A stretch of DNA of 64,000 nucleotides from Sulfurovaceae bacterium (GCA_028715055.1 JAQTLE010000003.1:1-64000); one strand, 5' to 3'; counted from the stretch's first letter, positions 18,538 through 28,637 are shown. The notes: generated from the sequence alone by a model not told the origin. A program made the numbers and translations.

Positions 18538-18769
18538 TACTAAAACTTTTTTTTCTTTATCAAAATATATTCTATAAATATCATGTCATAGATTGTAGAC
18601 TTTTATGATCTTCCAGCTATCATAAAATAAATTATTTGATTAAATGCGATTTTGAACTATAAAACATTTATTTAAAAATTAAAATTTTCTTTTATATATA
18701 TTTTAAGCTCTAATGAGAGTATGTATGCAATCTTCGAGAATAAAAAGAAGCGGGGAAAATTCTATTTAT

Positions 18770-18842
18770 GGATCGCTACAGACTTAAGCCTTCGCGATGA
18801 CGAAAGAATGTCATTGCGATGAGCAAAGCGAAGAAGCAATCT
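18770..18842. repeat. Inverted pair of GTCATTGCGA-type dispersed repeats
   Basis: A copy reading TGTCATTGCGATGAGCAAAG and ending GAAGAAGCAATCT is preceded by a degenerate inverted copy starting GGATCGCTACAG and ending CGCGATGACG. The same family recurs at 24352-24423. Such elements are common intergenic repeats in bacteria of this kind. The rest of the 376-base gap (18499-18874) is AT-rich and carries no supportable gene. Confidence 0.7.
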
Positions 18843-18874
18843 AAAATTTGATAGTCATTGCAAATAACTAAAAG

Positions 18875-21403
18875 CTAAAATATCACTTGTACTGCTACCC
18901 AGCTATTGTTGGTCTCTGCATTTGGGACGCCGGATCCAGTGAGTAAGTCAACGGCCGAATGTCCGTTAGTTCCATATGCTGTAGCTGACCAATAAATCCC
19001 TTCAGCCCATTCACCCCATGCTGTTGTCGGTACACCAGATGTAAGTTGCTCCGTTCCGCTGCCGTTATATGCATCCCAAATAGCAAGCAGATCATCATAT
19101 GTCGGATTGATTTCTCCTGCCGGAACGTTATCAATAGCTGTCCCGTTATGTGGACCTTCGATATTTCCTGCTCCTATTCCATCTGTTGGTAATGCCAAAT
19201 GATATCCATTAATAGTATCATAACGGTAAGTATCGTTTGTATCAGACAAATTGCTTGGTCTTAGATTGCCATTAACATCATACTTAAACATAGCATCTAG
19301 CTCATTATGTGTAAACTGATCGCCTGCGTCCGGATTTCCATTTACCATGCCTAATCCATTCTCGTTTTTATCCCAATAATAATAGTAATTGCCATCCACA
19401 TAAACAGGATCTATAAGCTGTCCATTGCCAGGCCCAAGGTCTATAACCGAAGGCGGTGCTATAGTAAGAGACTGAGTATCTGCTGCACCCACATTGCCAG
19501 CCGTATCAATGACACGAGATTCCAATGTATGTGAACCTACTGTCATAGCATGAGCGGTATTGTCATAGCTCCAAGTTGTACTTGTATTTTGTGTGGCGTC
19601 TACCCAAGTAGTTCCACCATCAAAAGATACTTGTACTTTTTCGCCAGCATTCATAGCAGTATTTGTACCGCCTATGATCAACGTATTGTCGCTCGTTATG
19701 AAATCGCCGACAGTATCTGTATCAGTAGTTATAGTCGTGATGTTTGTAGTTGCTGTCGGGGCAGTTCTATCAATTATTACCTCCTGGGTATCAATATTGC
19801 CTATATTTCCAGCTGCATCAACCACACGAGCCTCTACAGTATATGAACCTTCTGCCATAGTGTGAGCTGTATTATTGTAGCTCCAATGAGTAGCATCAGT
19901 TTGAGTAGCGTCTACCCAAGTAGTTCCGCCATTGAGAGATATTTGTACTTTTTCGCCGGCACCAAGTGCTCCATTTGTACCACTAAATATCAACGTATTA
20001 TCATTAGTGATGAAGTCTCCAGGAATTCCGCTGTCTGTAGCAATAGCTCCAATATTTACGCTTGCTGTAGGAGCTGAAGTATCTACAGTAAAGTTGACAG
20101 CCGGGCTAAGCGGTCCGCTATTAACGGTATAAGTGATACTATGTTCACTGCCATTAGCGAAAGGCGTTGAAGGCTCAATGCTCCAATTGCCGCTTACATC
20201 TGACGTAGTTGTTCCCAATAATACACCGTTATCATATACATTGATTGACCGGCCTGCTCCGGCACCGCTGCCTTCTATAGTAGGTTTAGTATCATCTGTT
20301 GTAGTGTTATTAGCAACATATCCTTGTATTGTACCTTGATCGTCATATACCATAGGTGCGTCCGGCACTGCTGAATTTACGATTGTGGTGCCTGGATCGC
20401 TAACATTGCCTGCTGCATCTGTAGCAGTTGCCTCTATCTCGATTCCATTAGGAACTGGCGTACTTGGTGTATAGGTAAAATTTCCATTGTTATCAGCTGT
20501 GGTTGTACCAATTGGATTCCCGTTGACAGTGATAGTCACCGTGCTTCCAGCTTCAGCCGTACCGGTGATCGGACTACCGTCCGTTGGATTAACGATAGGA
20601 GCATTTGGAGCTGTTGTATCTACTGTGAAAATTACTGATGATACAGTTATATCATTACCTGCAGCATCTGCGGCAGTTACTGAAATATAATGTTGCCCCT
20701 CACTTAGTTCCGTAGTTGGAGTAATGGAATAATTTCCATTATTGTCTGCTGTAGCTGTGCCTAGAGTATGTCCAGCATCATCTTTTGCAGTTACAGTCGC
20801 ACCTGCTTCAGTATTACCGCTGATAACAGGCGTTGTATCATTTGTAAAGGTCCCTGTTGTGATCGGCCCGGTTATTGGAGTATTATCATACATTAGATTT
20901 ACTGTCAAACTATCTGGAGGTGTGGTATCTTGATCTCCTCCTCCACCTCCACCTATTGCTGCAGCCAATGCAGCTGCGGCCAAAGTGCCCAATGCAAGCG
21001 GTAACCAATCAGTCCTGTCCTCTGACGTAATAACATCACCACCCAAACTATAATAAGAATCAGCAGGATCTGCACCTTGCGCAATGAAATTATAATATTG
21101 TCCGTTTTCAGCAACACCTACTATGCTTCCGCCGTTGTCATCATATCCTTCTATAATAACATCCGGCAAGTTATCGGTATCATTTGCTTTTTTGCCGAAT
21201 TTGACATGAAGATCTTTTCCATGTTTGGTCACATGGATTTGATCGGGTGCTACGCCTGTAGCTAGGTTTTTAAATTCAAAAGCTTGATGATGTCCTGCTT
21301 TTATAACCAATGGTTTTCCTGTAGCTCCGCTACCTTCCATGACCACATTGTTTGAAACTGCATTTTGTCCATCTTTGACAATGACTGCTATCTCTTTACT
21401 CAT
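18875..21403 (-). CDS. BapA-type surface adhesin with Ig-like repeats, type I secretion substrate
   Basis: 842 residues. Residues 1-130 match the BapA/LapF prefix domain (KEIAVIVKDGQNAV, GKDLHVKFGKKANDTDNLPDVIIEGY). A hydrophobic Ala/Gly stretch (133-156, ending GGGGGG) acts as the usual spacer. About 160-650 is a string of bacterial Ig-like domains with repeated TVTAKDDAGHTLGTATADNNGNYSI- and DAAGNI-type motifs. The last 180 residues resemble a DUF1566/Lcl-type domain (EGIYWSATAYGTNGH) and end WVAVQVIF. There is no Sec signal and no RTX nonapeptide. Very low Lys/Cys and the adjacent exporter support type I export. The OmpA lipoprotein gene just upstream is probably in the same operon. Confidence 0.85.
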   Translation of the reverse strand: MSKEIAVIVKDGQNAVSNNVVMEGSGATGKPLVIKAGHHQAFEFKNLATGVAPDQIHVTKHGKDLHVKFGKKANDTDNLPDVIIEGYDDNGGSIVGVAENGQYYNFIAQGADPADSYYSLGGDVITSEDRTDWLPLALGTLAAAALAAAIGGGGGGDQDTTPPDSLTVNLMYDNTPITGPITTGTFTNDTTPVISGNTEAGATVTAKDDAGHTLGTATADNNGNYSITPTTELSEGQHYISVTAADAAGNDITVSSVIFTVDTTAPNAPIVNPTDGSPITGTAEAGSTVTITVNGNPIGTTTADNNGNFTYTPSTPVPNGIEIEATATDAAGNVSDPGTTIVNSAVPDAPMVYDDQGTIQGYVANNTTTDDTKPTIEGSGAGAGRSINVYDNGVLLGTTTSDVSGNWSIEPSTPFANGSEHSITYTVNSGPLSPAVNFTVDTSAPTASVNIGAIATDSGIPGDFITNDNTLIFSGTNGALGAGEKVQISLNGGTTWVDATQTDATHWSYNNTAHTMAEGSYTVEARVVDAAGNIGNIDTQEVIIDRTAPTATTNITTITTDTDTVGDFITSDNTLIIGGTNTAMNAGEKVQVSFDGGTTWVDATQNTSTTWSYDNTAHAMTVGSHTLESRVIDTAGNVGAADTQSLTIAPPSVIDLGPGNGQLIDPVYVDGNYYYYWDKNENGLGMVNGNPDAGDQFTHNELDAMFKYDVNGNLRPSNLSDTNDTYRYDTINGYHLALPTDGIGAGNIEGPHNGTAIDNVPAGEINPTYDDLLAIWDAYNGSGTEQLTSGVPTTAWGEWAEGIYWSATAYGTNGHSAVDLLTGSGVPNAETNNSWVAVQVIF
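19455..20075 (-). repeat. Two tandem ~100-residue Ig-like repeats in the adhesin
   Basis: Two consecutive coding units share blocks such as GGTTWVDATQ, NTAHAM/NTAHTM, AGEKVQ and GDFITNDNTL/GDFITSDNTL. The DNA is similar enough over these blocks for recombination to change copy number. The boundaries are approximate. Confidence 0.75.
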
Positions 21404-21424
21404 TTTGTCTTCCTTTTAAAATAT

Positions 21425-22267
21425 TTAACGAACTGTATTTTGAACGCCGATGATCTCGATACTAACTCTACGATCCGGAGCCAAACACTCTATAAGTTGT
21501 GGCGTTGGTGTTTCCCCTTGGCAGCCTCTTGTGATCGGGTCTCTCTCGCCTATTCCTATAGCATCGATTAAAACACCTATATTGTTTGCTTTAAGTTGAC
21601 TTGCAACTGCTTTAGCGCGATCTGAAGATAATTGATCGTTATATTCGTTGGTACCGATACGATCTGTGTGTCCTTCTATACGCACTTTCTTGACTGAAAA
21701 ATAATCATTTTTGATTTTTGTCGCCAAGTCATTTATGGTTTTTACACCTTCAGGGGACAAAGTAGCTTTATTGAAAGCAAATAAAGTATCTGCATTAAGC
21801 TCTATATACTCTGAATTGCAATACGGTTTATAACGATTGAGTGTATCAGAATGACTAATAATATTCGCGCTCATACCTTCTGTTTTTCTAATAGCAAAAG
21901 TATCGCTATTTGTCGGTTTGTAAACTTCATAATAAAGAACTTGACCTTTTGGAGCTACAAAAGATTGTTCTTGTCCTATATTTAGACTATCATCAACGTG
22001 TACATTGGTTCTAGCCGGGCATACCCATGCCTGAGTATATTGATTTGGCATCAATGTACCGACCATACGATCTCCTACCCAAACCGTTGGTGCCTCTATT
22101 TTATCGCCGCCTTTACGATAAAAAACCACCAAAGTCTCTTTATCTGATATTCCGGGAGCCGTAAAACCTAAATCCTTTTTTTCGAATACCTGTTTTTGGG
22201 GGATGCAGCCGGAAATACCGATGGCAAGTATAGATGGTATCAACAATTTGCCGATTATCATTTTCAT
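21425..22267 (-). CDS. OmpA-family outer membrane lipoprotein
   Basis: 280 residues with a lipoprotein signal ending in lipobox ISGC (Cys21). About 40-140 forms a small beta domain (LVVFYRKGGDKIEAPTVWVGDRMVGTL). About 155-275 is an OmpA C-terminal peptidoglycan-binding domain (DTLFAFNKATLSPEGVKTIND, RIEGHTDRIGTNEYNDQLSSDRAKAV, PDRRVSIEI). OmpA-type lipoproteins commonly accompany type I adhesin systems and may anchor the secretion pore or adhesin to the wall. It is 21 bases upstream of the adhesin gene and on the same strand. The Cys pair near the end (RGCQGE, ECLAP) could form a disulfide, as in other OmpA domains. Confidence 0.88.
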   Translation of the reverse strand: MKMIIGKLLIPSILAIGISGCIPQKQVFEKKDLGFTAPGISDKETLVVFYRKGGDKIEAPTVWVGDRMVGTLMPNQYTQAWVCPARTNVHVDDSLNIGQEQSFVAPKGQVLYYEVYKPTNSDTFAIRKTEGMSANIISHSDTLNRYKPYCNSEYIELNADTLFAFNKATLSPEGVKTINDLATKIKNDYFSVKKVRIEGHTDRIGTNEYNDQLSSDRAKAVASQLKANNIGVLIDAIGIGERDPITRGCQGETPTPQLIECLAPDRRVSIEIIGVQNTVR

Positions 22268-22592
22268 TTTTGTCCTTCCTTGTAAAAGTATTGATTGAAT
22301 TCGGTTATAACCATGATTATTTGACGATATAAAACAATTATTGTATTAATGATTTAATGGTAAAATATAATTTCCCCGAAAATTCTACTTATTTCCAATT
22401 TATGATATAAATTAACATATTGAAAAAAATATTTTAGCGTTATAATCTTAATATACTGTTAAAATAAGTTTGTTTTTTTAATATATTTTTTTATATAAGA
22501 AAAATAAAAGCTTCAAATAGTCAATATCGTCCTTTAACATATTTTTGACTATAATGTTTTTAAAAATATTAATAAAATAAAAGGCATTTGTA
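22268..22592. other. Divergent promoter region, no gene seen
   Basis: 325 AT-rich bases separate the leftward OmpA/adhesin genes from the rightward L,D-transpeptidase. Several TATAAT-like boxes are present on both strands. I see no small ORF with a ribosome binding site and no clear operator. Confidence 0.5.
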
Positions 22593-24296
22593 TTGCGATT
22601 TTTTCTTATCATATTGATCTTCTTTGCAAGCACATATATTTATGCGGAAGATTCTGCGAATATTATTGTTTCTGAAGAGATCACAAAATCAATTTCAAAT
22701 CATCTAAAGGGCAAAAATGCTTCTTTGGTGCAAAATTTATATGTAAACACTGGTTATACGCCTCTTTGGATAAATAATAATAAAAAAATGCAAGAATTAT
22801 TATCGGCTCTTAAAGATCCACTTTTTAACTATAAAGAAAAAGACTTGGGACAAAAAGAGATAGAAAAACTTTTATTTATGATAGATAATAATGAAGTTCG
22901 CAACAAAGAAGCGTTATATGCCAGACTTGATGCGGCATTTAGCAGCAGTTTCATTAGTTTGGTTAAATTTATTTCTCAAGGCGATGTCGACTGGAATCTG
23001 GTTCAAAAAAAAATAGCCGGATTAAAATATAGTGATGATATACGTGCAAACTGGGATATGACACCAAATAATTTTCCTGATCAAAAAATAATGGCAACAG
23101 CTGTATTGGATGGAAATATATATGGATATTTAAAATCTATATTGCCGCTAGAAGATAGATATGTAACTTTGGTGGAAATATATAAAAAATACCGTAATAT
23201 GGAACCTTTTGAACAAATACCATACAGCAGTGAAATATTGCAAGTAGGAAGCAATTCGCCTAGAGTGATGCTGGTTAAAAAACGTCTGCAAACTTTGGGA
23301 GATTATCCTGCCTATACCAATATAGACCCTTATTTTGATACGATGCTTTATAACGCCGTTTTAAGATACCAAAAAAGATACAACATAGAAGAAACAGGAA
23401 AAATTGATAATGTCACTAATTACTATCTTAATCAACCTCTTTCAGCTCATCTAAACAGCATCGTTACCAATCTTGATAAAACAAAGATCTATCCAAGAAA
23501 TTTAAACGATGAGAGAATAGAGATAAATGTGCCTTCTTATCACTTTACATATTTCCAAAATAATGAACCTGTACTCTCTACTAAGGCTGTTGTTGGTCGC
23601 ATAGACAGGCCTACTCCAATATTTAATGATTATGTAGAATATCTTGTACTAAATCCGACATGGACTGTGACAGATAATCTCATAAAAAAAGACTTGATCG
23701 GGGTTCTCAGAGAAAATCCGAATTATTTAGTTGATCATAATATACATGTATTTTCCGGCAATGACGAAGTCACACTTGGGCCAGGAGAACTTGATGCATA
23801 TGAAAACAGCTCTGCAAAAGTGCCTTTTAGATTTGTTCAAGATCCTGGCGAAAATAATGCTCTTGGAAAAGTAAAATTTATATTTCCAAATCCATATGAT
23901 GTATATTTGCATGACACTGATAATAAAGATTTATTTAACAGACGATATCGTGTCTATAGCTCCGGTTGTATGAGGATCCAACAACCTTTGGAATTGGCCA
24001 CAATGCTTTTGGAAAATCATACCGACGGTAAGTATAATGCTTCATCTATGGAAGATATTTTGGATACAAACAAAACAACTACTATCAGATTAAATCAGCC
24101 GATACCTATAAATATACTCTATTTTACTGTACATAAAGACGATGGGCTTGTGTATTTTGACTATGATGTCTATATGTACGATTTGATCATCCAAGAATCA
24201 ACCGAAGATAATAGAAAAGAATATTTTACAGTCCCTAAACAAAGAATGATCAGAGTGGAAAAAAATGCCAAAACGGATAACACTCCGGCTCCATGA
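22593..24296 (+). CDS. L,D-transpeptidase (YcbB/LdtD-like)
   Basis: 567 residues from a TTG start; AAAGGC lies 13 bases upstream. A signal peptide (about 1-19) is followed by the scaffold region of YcbB-type enzymes (VNTGYTPLWINNNK), a peptidoglycan-binding-like segment (PRVMLVKKRLQTLGDYPAY), and the YkuD catalytic domain. The catalytic motif is His440 in YLHDTDNKDLF and Cys459 in SSGCMRI. These periplasmic enzymes form 3-3 cross-links or attach proteins to peptidoglycan; some Campylobacterota paralogues set cell shape. It is divergent from the adhesin operon, and a link to wall anchoring of that system is only a suggestion. Confidence 0.9.
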   Translation: MRFFLIILIFFASTYIYAEDSANIIVSEEITKSISNHLKGKNASLVQNLYVNTGYTPLWINNNKKMQELLSALKDPLFNYKEKDLGQKEIEKLLFMIDNNEVRNKEALYARLDAAFSSSFISLVKFISQGDVDWNLVQKKIAGLKYSDDIRANWDMTPNNFPDQKIMATAVLDGNIYGYLKSILPLEDRYVTLVEIYKKYRNMEPFEQIPYSSEILQVGSNSPRVMLVKKRLQTLGDYPAYTNIDPYFDTMLYNAVLRYQKRYNIEETGKIDNVTNYYLNQPLSAHLNSIVTNLDKTKIYPRNLNDERIEINVPSYHFTYFQNNEPVLSTKAVVGRIDRPTPIFNDYVEYLVLNPTWTVTDNLIKKDLIGVLRENPNYLVDHNIHVFSGNDEVTLGPGELDAYENSSAKVPFRFVQDPGENNALGKVKFIFPNPYDVYLHDTDNKDLFNRRYRVYSSGCMRIQQPLELATMLLENHTDGKYNASSMEDILDTNKTTTIRLNQPIPINILYFTVHKDDGLVYFDYDVYMYDLIIQESTEDNRKEYFTVPKQRMIRVEKNAKTDNTPAP

Positions 24297-24351
24297 TAAA
24301 TGGGTTATACTACAAAAGAGATACTTGACTAAATTCATATGACATTTTCTA

Positions 24352-24423
24352 GTCACTGCGAAACTTTGCAAAAGTCGTGGCAGTCCACTTTATTATATGG
24401 ATTCTTCGTTCCTAGCAATGACC
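24352..24423. repeat. Second inverted pair of GTCATTGCGA-type repeats
   Basis: GTCACTGCGAAACTTTGCAA and its continuation to GGCAGTCCA are followed by the inverted partner GGATTCTTCGTTCCTAGCAA ending TGACC. It is the same family as 18770-18842 and lies in the gap between the transpeptidase and the convergent flavoprotein gene, so it could act as a terminator hairpin. Confidence 0.7.
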
Positions 24424-24468
24424 GAGTAATACACCTCTATCCCTTCACTTTTTGTAATTATAAATGAT

Positions 24469-25422
24469 TTAAATTTTATTTAAAATATAAGTAGCTATCT
24501 TATACCCATGGTTAAGAGCAATTGCGATACTTCCACCGCTTTTGAAAGCAATATCCCCGGCTATAAACAAACCTTTGGTTTTTGTCTCATAATTTTCATC
24601 AAAGATCGGTTCCCCGTGTTCATCTAATTGCACAGAACATTTTTTCAAAAAATCTACCGGCGTAGTGCCGCCAAGAGCATAAATGGCTCTATCAAATACC
24701 TGACTTGTGCCATCAGAATAAAGTACTTTGACCTTGCCGTGTTCACTTTCAAGACCTTCTATATCAACACCAAGCTTCGAGGTAACTCTATTTTCTGATA
24801 CAAATTTTTCAAACATCTCTTTATTCGTAGGATTGGGACGCATAAGGCTAGCTCCTCTATAACACAATGTAACTCTATTGCTTTGACTTAATTCACAGGC
24901 ATATTCTACTGCACTATCACCGCCGCCTATAACTATTATATTTTCATTATTGCCGCACTTGTCCAAATTGAAATTAACTTGCGTTCTGAGTGATGGAGGA
25001 ATATTATATGACGGTTTATTCGGCTTGCCCATGCGTCCTACACTAATCACGATATTGTGTGTAAAATAATTACCACAATTTGTATTGACTTCAAAAATAT
25101 CGTTCGTTTTAATAACTTTGTCAACTTCGCAGTTAAATTTGGCATCTATTAAATGATTATCCAAAAGTGAATCAAAATAATCAATTGTTGATTCTTTCGT
25201 GCCGTCAAAAAAATCTATATTCCCATCTAGTGAAACACTTTGCCCCTGCCAATCTTTGTCTACTCTTTTTTGATCTTTATAAAATTTACGGATTGTTTGA
25301 GAATGGTTATCGCTTTTTTCCACAAGAAGTACTTTTTTTATACCCAAAATCTTAGATTCAACAGATACTCCTATTCCACCTGGACCACCGCCAATAACTA
25401 TAATATCATATATAGTATTCAT
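24469..25422 (-). CDS. FAD/NAD(P)-dependent oxidoreductase, YpdA-like, no CxxC
   Basis: 317 residues with an N-terminal FAD-binding loop (DIIVIGGGPGGIGVSVESK), a second dinucleotide loop for NAD(P)H (NIIVIGGGDSAVEYACELS) and a C-terminal FAD motif (TKGLFIAGDIAFKSGGSIAIALNHG). It has the size and fold of thioredoxin reductase but lacks the redox-active CxxC between the dinucleotide domains. This puts it nearer to YpdA-type thiol-disulfide or ferredoxin-NADP reductases. The physiological electron acceptor is not visible. It lies 46 bases downstream of ruvC on the same strand. Confidence 0.75.
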   Translation of the reverse strand: MNTIYDIIVIGGGPGGIGVSVESKILGIKKVLLVEKSDNHSQTIRKFYKDQKRVDKDWQGQSVSLDGNIDFFDGTKESTIDYFDSLLDNHLIDAKFNCEVDKVIKTNDIFEVNTNCGNYFTHNIVISVGRMGKPNKPSYNIPPSLRTQVNFNLDKCGNNENIIVIGGGDSAVEYACELSQSNRVTLCYRGASLMRPNPTNKEMFEKFVSENRVTSKLGVDIEGLESEHGKVKVLYSDGTSQVFDRAIYALGGTTPVDFLKKCSVQLDEHGEPIFDENYETKTKGLFIAGDIAFKSGGSIAIALNHGYKIATYILNKI

Positions 25423-25468
25423 ATTAAATTTCCTTTAATTATATGCAATTATTAAATAAAATTATATC

Positions 25469-25945
25469 TTATTTTCTTATAATAATTCTTTGAGCGTGGG
25501 TAATAGCAATTGCCATGGCATCAGTAATGTCAAACGGTTTTATTTCTTTTTGAATTTTTAGCATTTTTTTTACCATAAAAGCCACTTGCTCTTTGGTGGC
25601 TTTGCCATTTCCTGTAACTGATTTTTTGACTTGTAGGGGTGTATATTCATAAAAATATCCTTTTTCTTGTAATATTTTCAAAGATAGTGCTCCTCTAAAT
25701 TGAGCCAACTTTAAAACAGTCTTGGGATTAAATGCAAAAAATATATCTTCAATAGCTACTTCATCTACATCATGACCCTTTAATATCAAATCTATTCCTG
25801 TTGAAAGTTCAACGATTTGCTCTTGCAGTATCGAGGATTTCAATTTAAGCAAACCTGCTTCTAAAAGTGAAATTTTCACACCCTCAACTGACAGTATACA
25901 ATAGCCTAAATTACGGCTTCCGGGATCTATTCCTAAGATATTCAT
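25469..25945 (-). CDS. ruvC: Holliday junction endonuclease RuvC
   Basis: 158 residues. Catalytic Asp7 lies in [15 protein letters not shown], Glu in [26 protein letters not shown], and the C-terminal acidic pair in [12 protein letters not shown]. RuvC resolves Holliday junctions with RuvAB. It is divergent from dnaA; the 123-base gap holds the upstream part of the origin. This ruvC-dnaA arrangement is typical of Campylobacterota origins. Confidence 0.95.
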   Translation of the reverse strand: MNILGIDPGSRNLGYCILSVEGVKISLLEAGLLKLKSSILQEQIVELSTGIDLILKGHDVDEVAIEDIFFAFNPKTVLKLAQFRGALSLKILQEKGYFYEYTPLQVKKSVTGNGKATKEQVAFMVKKMLKIQKEIKPFDITDAMAIAITHAQRIIIRK

Positions 25946-26039
25946 TCACACCTTTTTTCACATAGTGAATAATTTAATTCAACATTACAACGTTGTGCTA
26001 TTTTAGCTAAAATTGGCTAAAATCATAAAAGTTATTCAC
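25945..26039. other. Upstream origin region (oriC1): TTCAC DnaA-box cluster
   Basis: Between ruvC and dnaA there are four TTCAC cores: 25945-25949, 25957-25961, inverted at 25965-25969, and 26035-26039. TTCAC is the core of epsilonproteobacterial DnaA boxes. The intervening DNA is AT-rich. The position matches oriC1 of bipartite Helicobacter-type origins. Confidence 0.65.
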
Positions 26040-26068
26040 ATTAAGGTTTAAAACTATATAGGAGAATT

Positions 26069-27394
26069 ATGAATATTGGTGAAAAAATATTAGGCGAACT
26101 AAAAAAAGAGATATCTGAAAACGATTATAATCAATATATAAAAAAACTATCATACGACACAAAACACTCTAGAAGTGATATAGCTCATTTTAATGCTCCA
26201 AATCTCATCATAGCCAAATGGATCAAGACAAAATATGAATTTCAAATTACACATCTTTTTGAGATTCACACCGGTATCAAACCAAAACTAGAAATTTCAA
26301 TTAAATCAAAAAATGTAAATATAGTCCATAGTGCCAAAGCTAGCCAGCCGGTTGAAAAAAATCCAACTAAAACAAATTTTTTAAATCCATCTCTAACTTT
26401 TGATAGCTTTATAGTTGGGAGTTCAAACCAATTTGCGTATACTGCGGCTAGAAGCGTAAGTGAAAAACTAGGACAATTATATAATCCTTTATTTCTATAT
26501 GGTGGTGTTGGCCTTGGTAAGACTCACCTTCTGCAAGCTATAGGAAATGAACAAATTGCTTTAGGTAAAAAGGTGGTTTATACCACTCTGGAAATGTTCA
26601 TGAATAGTTTTACATCCCACATACGATCCCAAACTATGGACAGATTCCGTGAAAAATTTAGAGAATGTGATGTCTTGCTTATAGATGATATCCAATTCAT
26701 AAGTAGAAAAGAACAGACTCAAGAAGAGTTTTTTCATACTTTTAATGAACTTTATAATGCAAAAAAACAAATTGTAATCACTGCTGATCGTGCTCCAAAC
26801 AAAATAGCAGGACTCGTAGATAGATTGAAAAGCCGTTTTGAATGGGGATTGATGGCTGATATCCAGCCGCCCGGACTAGAAACAAAAATAGAAATTATCA
26901 AAAAAAAGTGTGAGCTTGATAAAATCTATCTAACAAATGATGTCATACATTTCATCGCTACAAACATGGGAGATAATATACGCGAAATAGAAGGTACTAT
27001 TATAAAATTGAATGCTTTAAGCTCTATTTTAAATCAAAAAATAACTCTTGAATTTGCAAAAAACAGCATAAAAGACCAACTAAAAGAAAAAAAAGAAAAT
27101 ATTACAATAGATACAATAGCACAAATAGTTTCAAAAGAATTAAATATCAAACCATCGGATATTAAATCAAAAAAAAGAACACAAAATATAGTAAATGCAA
27201 GACGAATTATTATTTATCTTGCCAGAAATCTTACCCCAAACTCAATGCCTCAAATTGCTATGTATTTTGGTATGAAAGATCATACTGCGATCAGTCATTC
27301 TATGAAAAAAATAAACGAAATAATCGATGAAGATGAAAATTTTAAAGTACTTTTAGAAGAACTATCAAATAAAATTCACACCAAAGAAAATTGA
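26069..27394 (+). CDS. dnaA: Chromosomal replication initiator DnaA
   Basis: 441 residues with four domains. N-terminal domain I (GEKILGELKKEISENDYNQYIKKL) leads to a short linker. The AAA+ domain has Walker A GGVGLGKTH and Walker B VLLIDDIQF. C-terminal domain IV has the DnaA-box-binding signature MYFGMKDHTAISHSMKKI. The protein assembles on the boxes on both sides of the gene and opens the origin. The start follows GGAG with a 4-base gap. Confidence 0.98.
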   Translation: MNIGEKILGELKKEISENDYNQYIKKLSYDTKHSRSDIAHFNAPNLIIAKWIKTKYEFQITHLFEIHTGIKPKLEISIKSKNVNIVHSAKASQPVEKNPTKTNFLNPSLTFDSFIVGSSNQFAYTAARSVSEKLGQLYNPLFLYGGVGLGKTHLLQAIGNEQIALGKKVVYTTLEMFMNSFTSHIRSQTMDRFREKFRECDVLLIDDIQFISRKEQTQEEFFHTFNELYNAKKQIVITADRAPNKIAGLVDRLKSRFEWGLMADIQPPGLETKIEIIKKKCELDKIYLTNDVIHFIATNMGDNIREIEGTIIKLNALSSILNQKITLEFAKNSIKDQLKEKKENITIDTIAQIVSKELNIKPSDIKSKKRTQNIVNARRIIIYLARNLTPNSMPQIAMYFGMKDHTAISHSMKKINEIIDEDENFKVLLEELSNKIHTKEN

Positions 27395-27501
27395 ATAAAA
27401 AAAAGATATAATACTAAAAATAGTGAGTTTATGTGAAAAATTGTTATTTGAACCATCTTGATACTAAGCGCGAAAATAAGGGGCAAGATTTACTTTTTCA
27501 C
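27375..27501. other. Downstream origin region (oriC2) between dnaA and dnaN
   Basis: TTCAC cores lie at 27375-27379 (in the last codons of dnaA), inverted at 27433-27437, and at 27497-27501. They flank an AT-rich stretch that could be the unwinding element, including AAAAAAAGATATAATAC near 27400. In this phylum unwinding usually occurs in the dnaA-dnaN gap, so this is the more likely melting site. Confidence 0.6.
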
Positions 27502-27556
27502 TTTTTCATCGCATCTTACTACTAATACTATTTTTATTTATAAATAAGGAGTGTTT

Positions 27557-28624
27557 ATGAAGATTAAAGTTCAAAAACAAGTTATTGAATCTATCTTGAT
27601 TAATTTGCAACCATTTCTAGAAAAAAAAGATGCAAGTCAAATAACTTCTCATATATTTTTCGACGCAAAAGAAAATGAATGTATCATAAAAGCATGTGAT
27701 CTTGAAATTGGACTTAGCATAAACACAAAACATATAACAGTAGAGCAAGATGGCAGATGCACTGCAAACGGAAAAAAACTTTTGGACATAATCCGTATTT
27801 TAAAAGATGATGAAATCACGCTTGAAGTTTTGGATAATTCATTGGTCATAAAACAAAAACAATCAAAATTTAAACTTCCAACATTTGATGCGTCAAATTA
27901 TCCGGCTTTTCCGACCATAGAAGAAAAACCACAAATTACATTGGATTCTATGCATCTTATACAAAGTCTCAAAAAAATCTCTCCCGCGATTGATACAAAT
28001 AATCCAAAATTTGAATTAAATGGTGCTTTAATTAATATCAAAAATAAAACAACCGATATTGTAGGAACAGATACTAGAAGATTGGCTATCGCAACTATTT
28101 CCAATGAAAGTGAAAAAGAATTAGCTCTCATAATACCAAAAAAAGCTATTTTAGAAATCCAAAAGCTATTTTTGGATAAAATAAACATCTATTATGATAA
28201 TACAAATCTTATAATCACAAATCAAAATTATTATTTTTATACTCGTTTGATTAATGGAAAATTTCCGGATTATGCAAGGATTATTCCTAATACAATAAAA
28301 TATTCTACTATTCTTCCAAAAAGAGAAATGGCAGAATCAATAAAGATGATGACAACTATATCTCAAGATATCAAGATGTCCATTCATTCAAATATTATAA
28401 TATTCCATTCGCTTAGCAGTGATAATGTAGAAGCAAAAACAGAATTAGAAGTTAATACAGGTATCAATGAAAAATTTGAGATAAGTTTTAACAGTAAATA
28501 TCTTTTGGATTTTATTTTCCAAAGTGATGAAGAAAATTTTGAAATGGACTTTAACGAACCAAACCTTCCTTTTGTGGTTAAAGATCAACAATTTATGACC
28601 ATAATAATGCCAATAGTAATATAA
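27557..28624 (+). CDS. dnaN: DNA polymerase III sliding clamp (beta subunit)
   Basis: 355 residues from the ATG at 27557, which follows AAGGAG with a good gap. The three repeated clamp domains are recognisable by [48 protein letters not shown] and the C-terminal end [18 protein letters not shown]. The dimeric ring tethers polymerase III to DNA. Its position directly after dnaA is standard. The next gene is pyrG only 13 bases later, where gyrB would be expected. Confidence 0.96.
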   Translation: MKIKVQKQVIESILINLQPFLEKKDASQITSHIFFDAKENECIIKACDLEIGLSINTKHITVEQDGRCTANGKKLLDIIRILKDDEITLEVLDNSLVIKQKQSKFKLPTFDASNYPAFPTIEEKPQITLDSMHLIQSLKKISPAIDTNNPKFELNGALINIKNKTTDIVGTDTRRLAIATISNESEKELALIIPKKAILEIQKLFLDKINIYYDNTNLIITNQNYYFYTRLINGKFPDYARIIPNTIKYSTILPKREMAESIKMMTTISQDIKMSIHSNIIIFHSLSSDNVEAKTELEVNTGINEKFEISFNSKYLLDFIFQSDEENFEMDFNEPNLPFVVKDQQFMTIIMPIVI

Positions 28625-28637
28625 GGATTACAAATTT

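Noticed and set aside
18721-18822. Small ORF beginning MYAIFENKKKRGKF
   Set aside because: It reads through the dispersed repeat, has no ribosome binding site, and such ORFs are usual artefacts of this repeat type.
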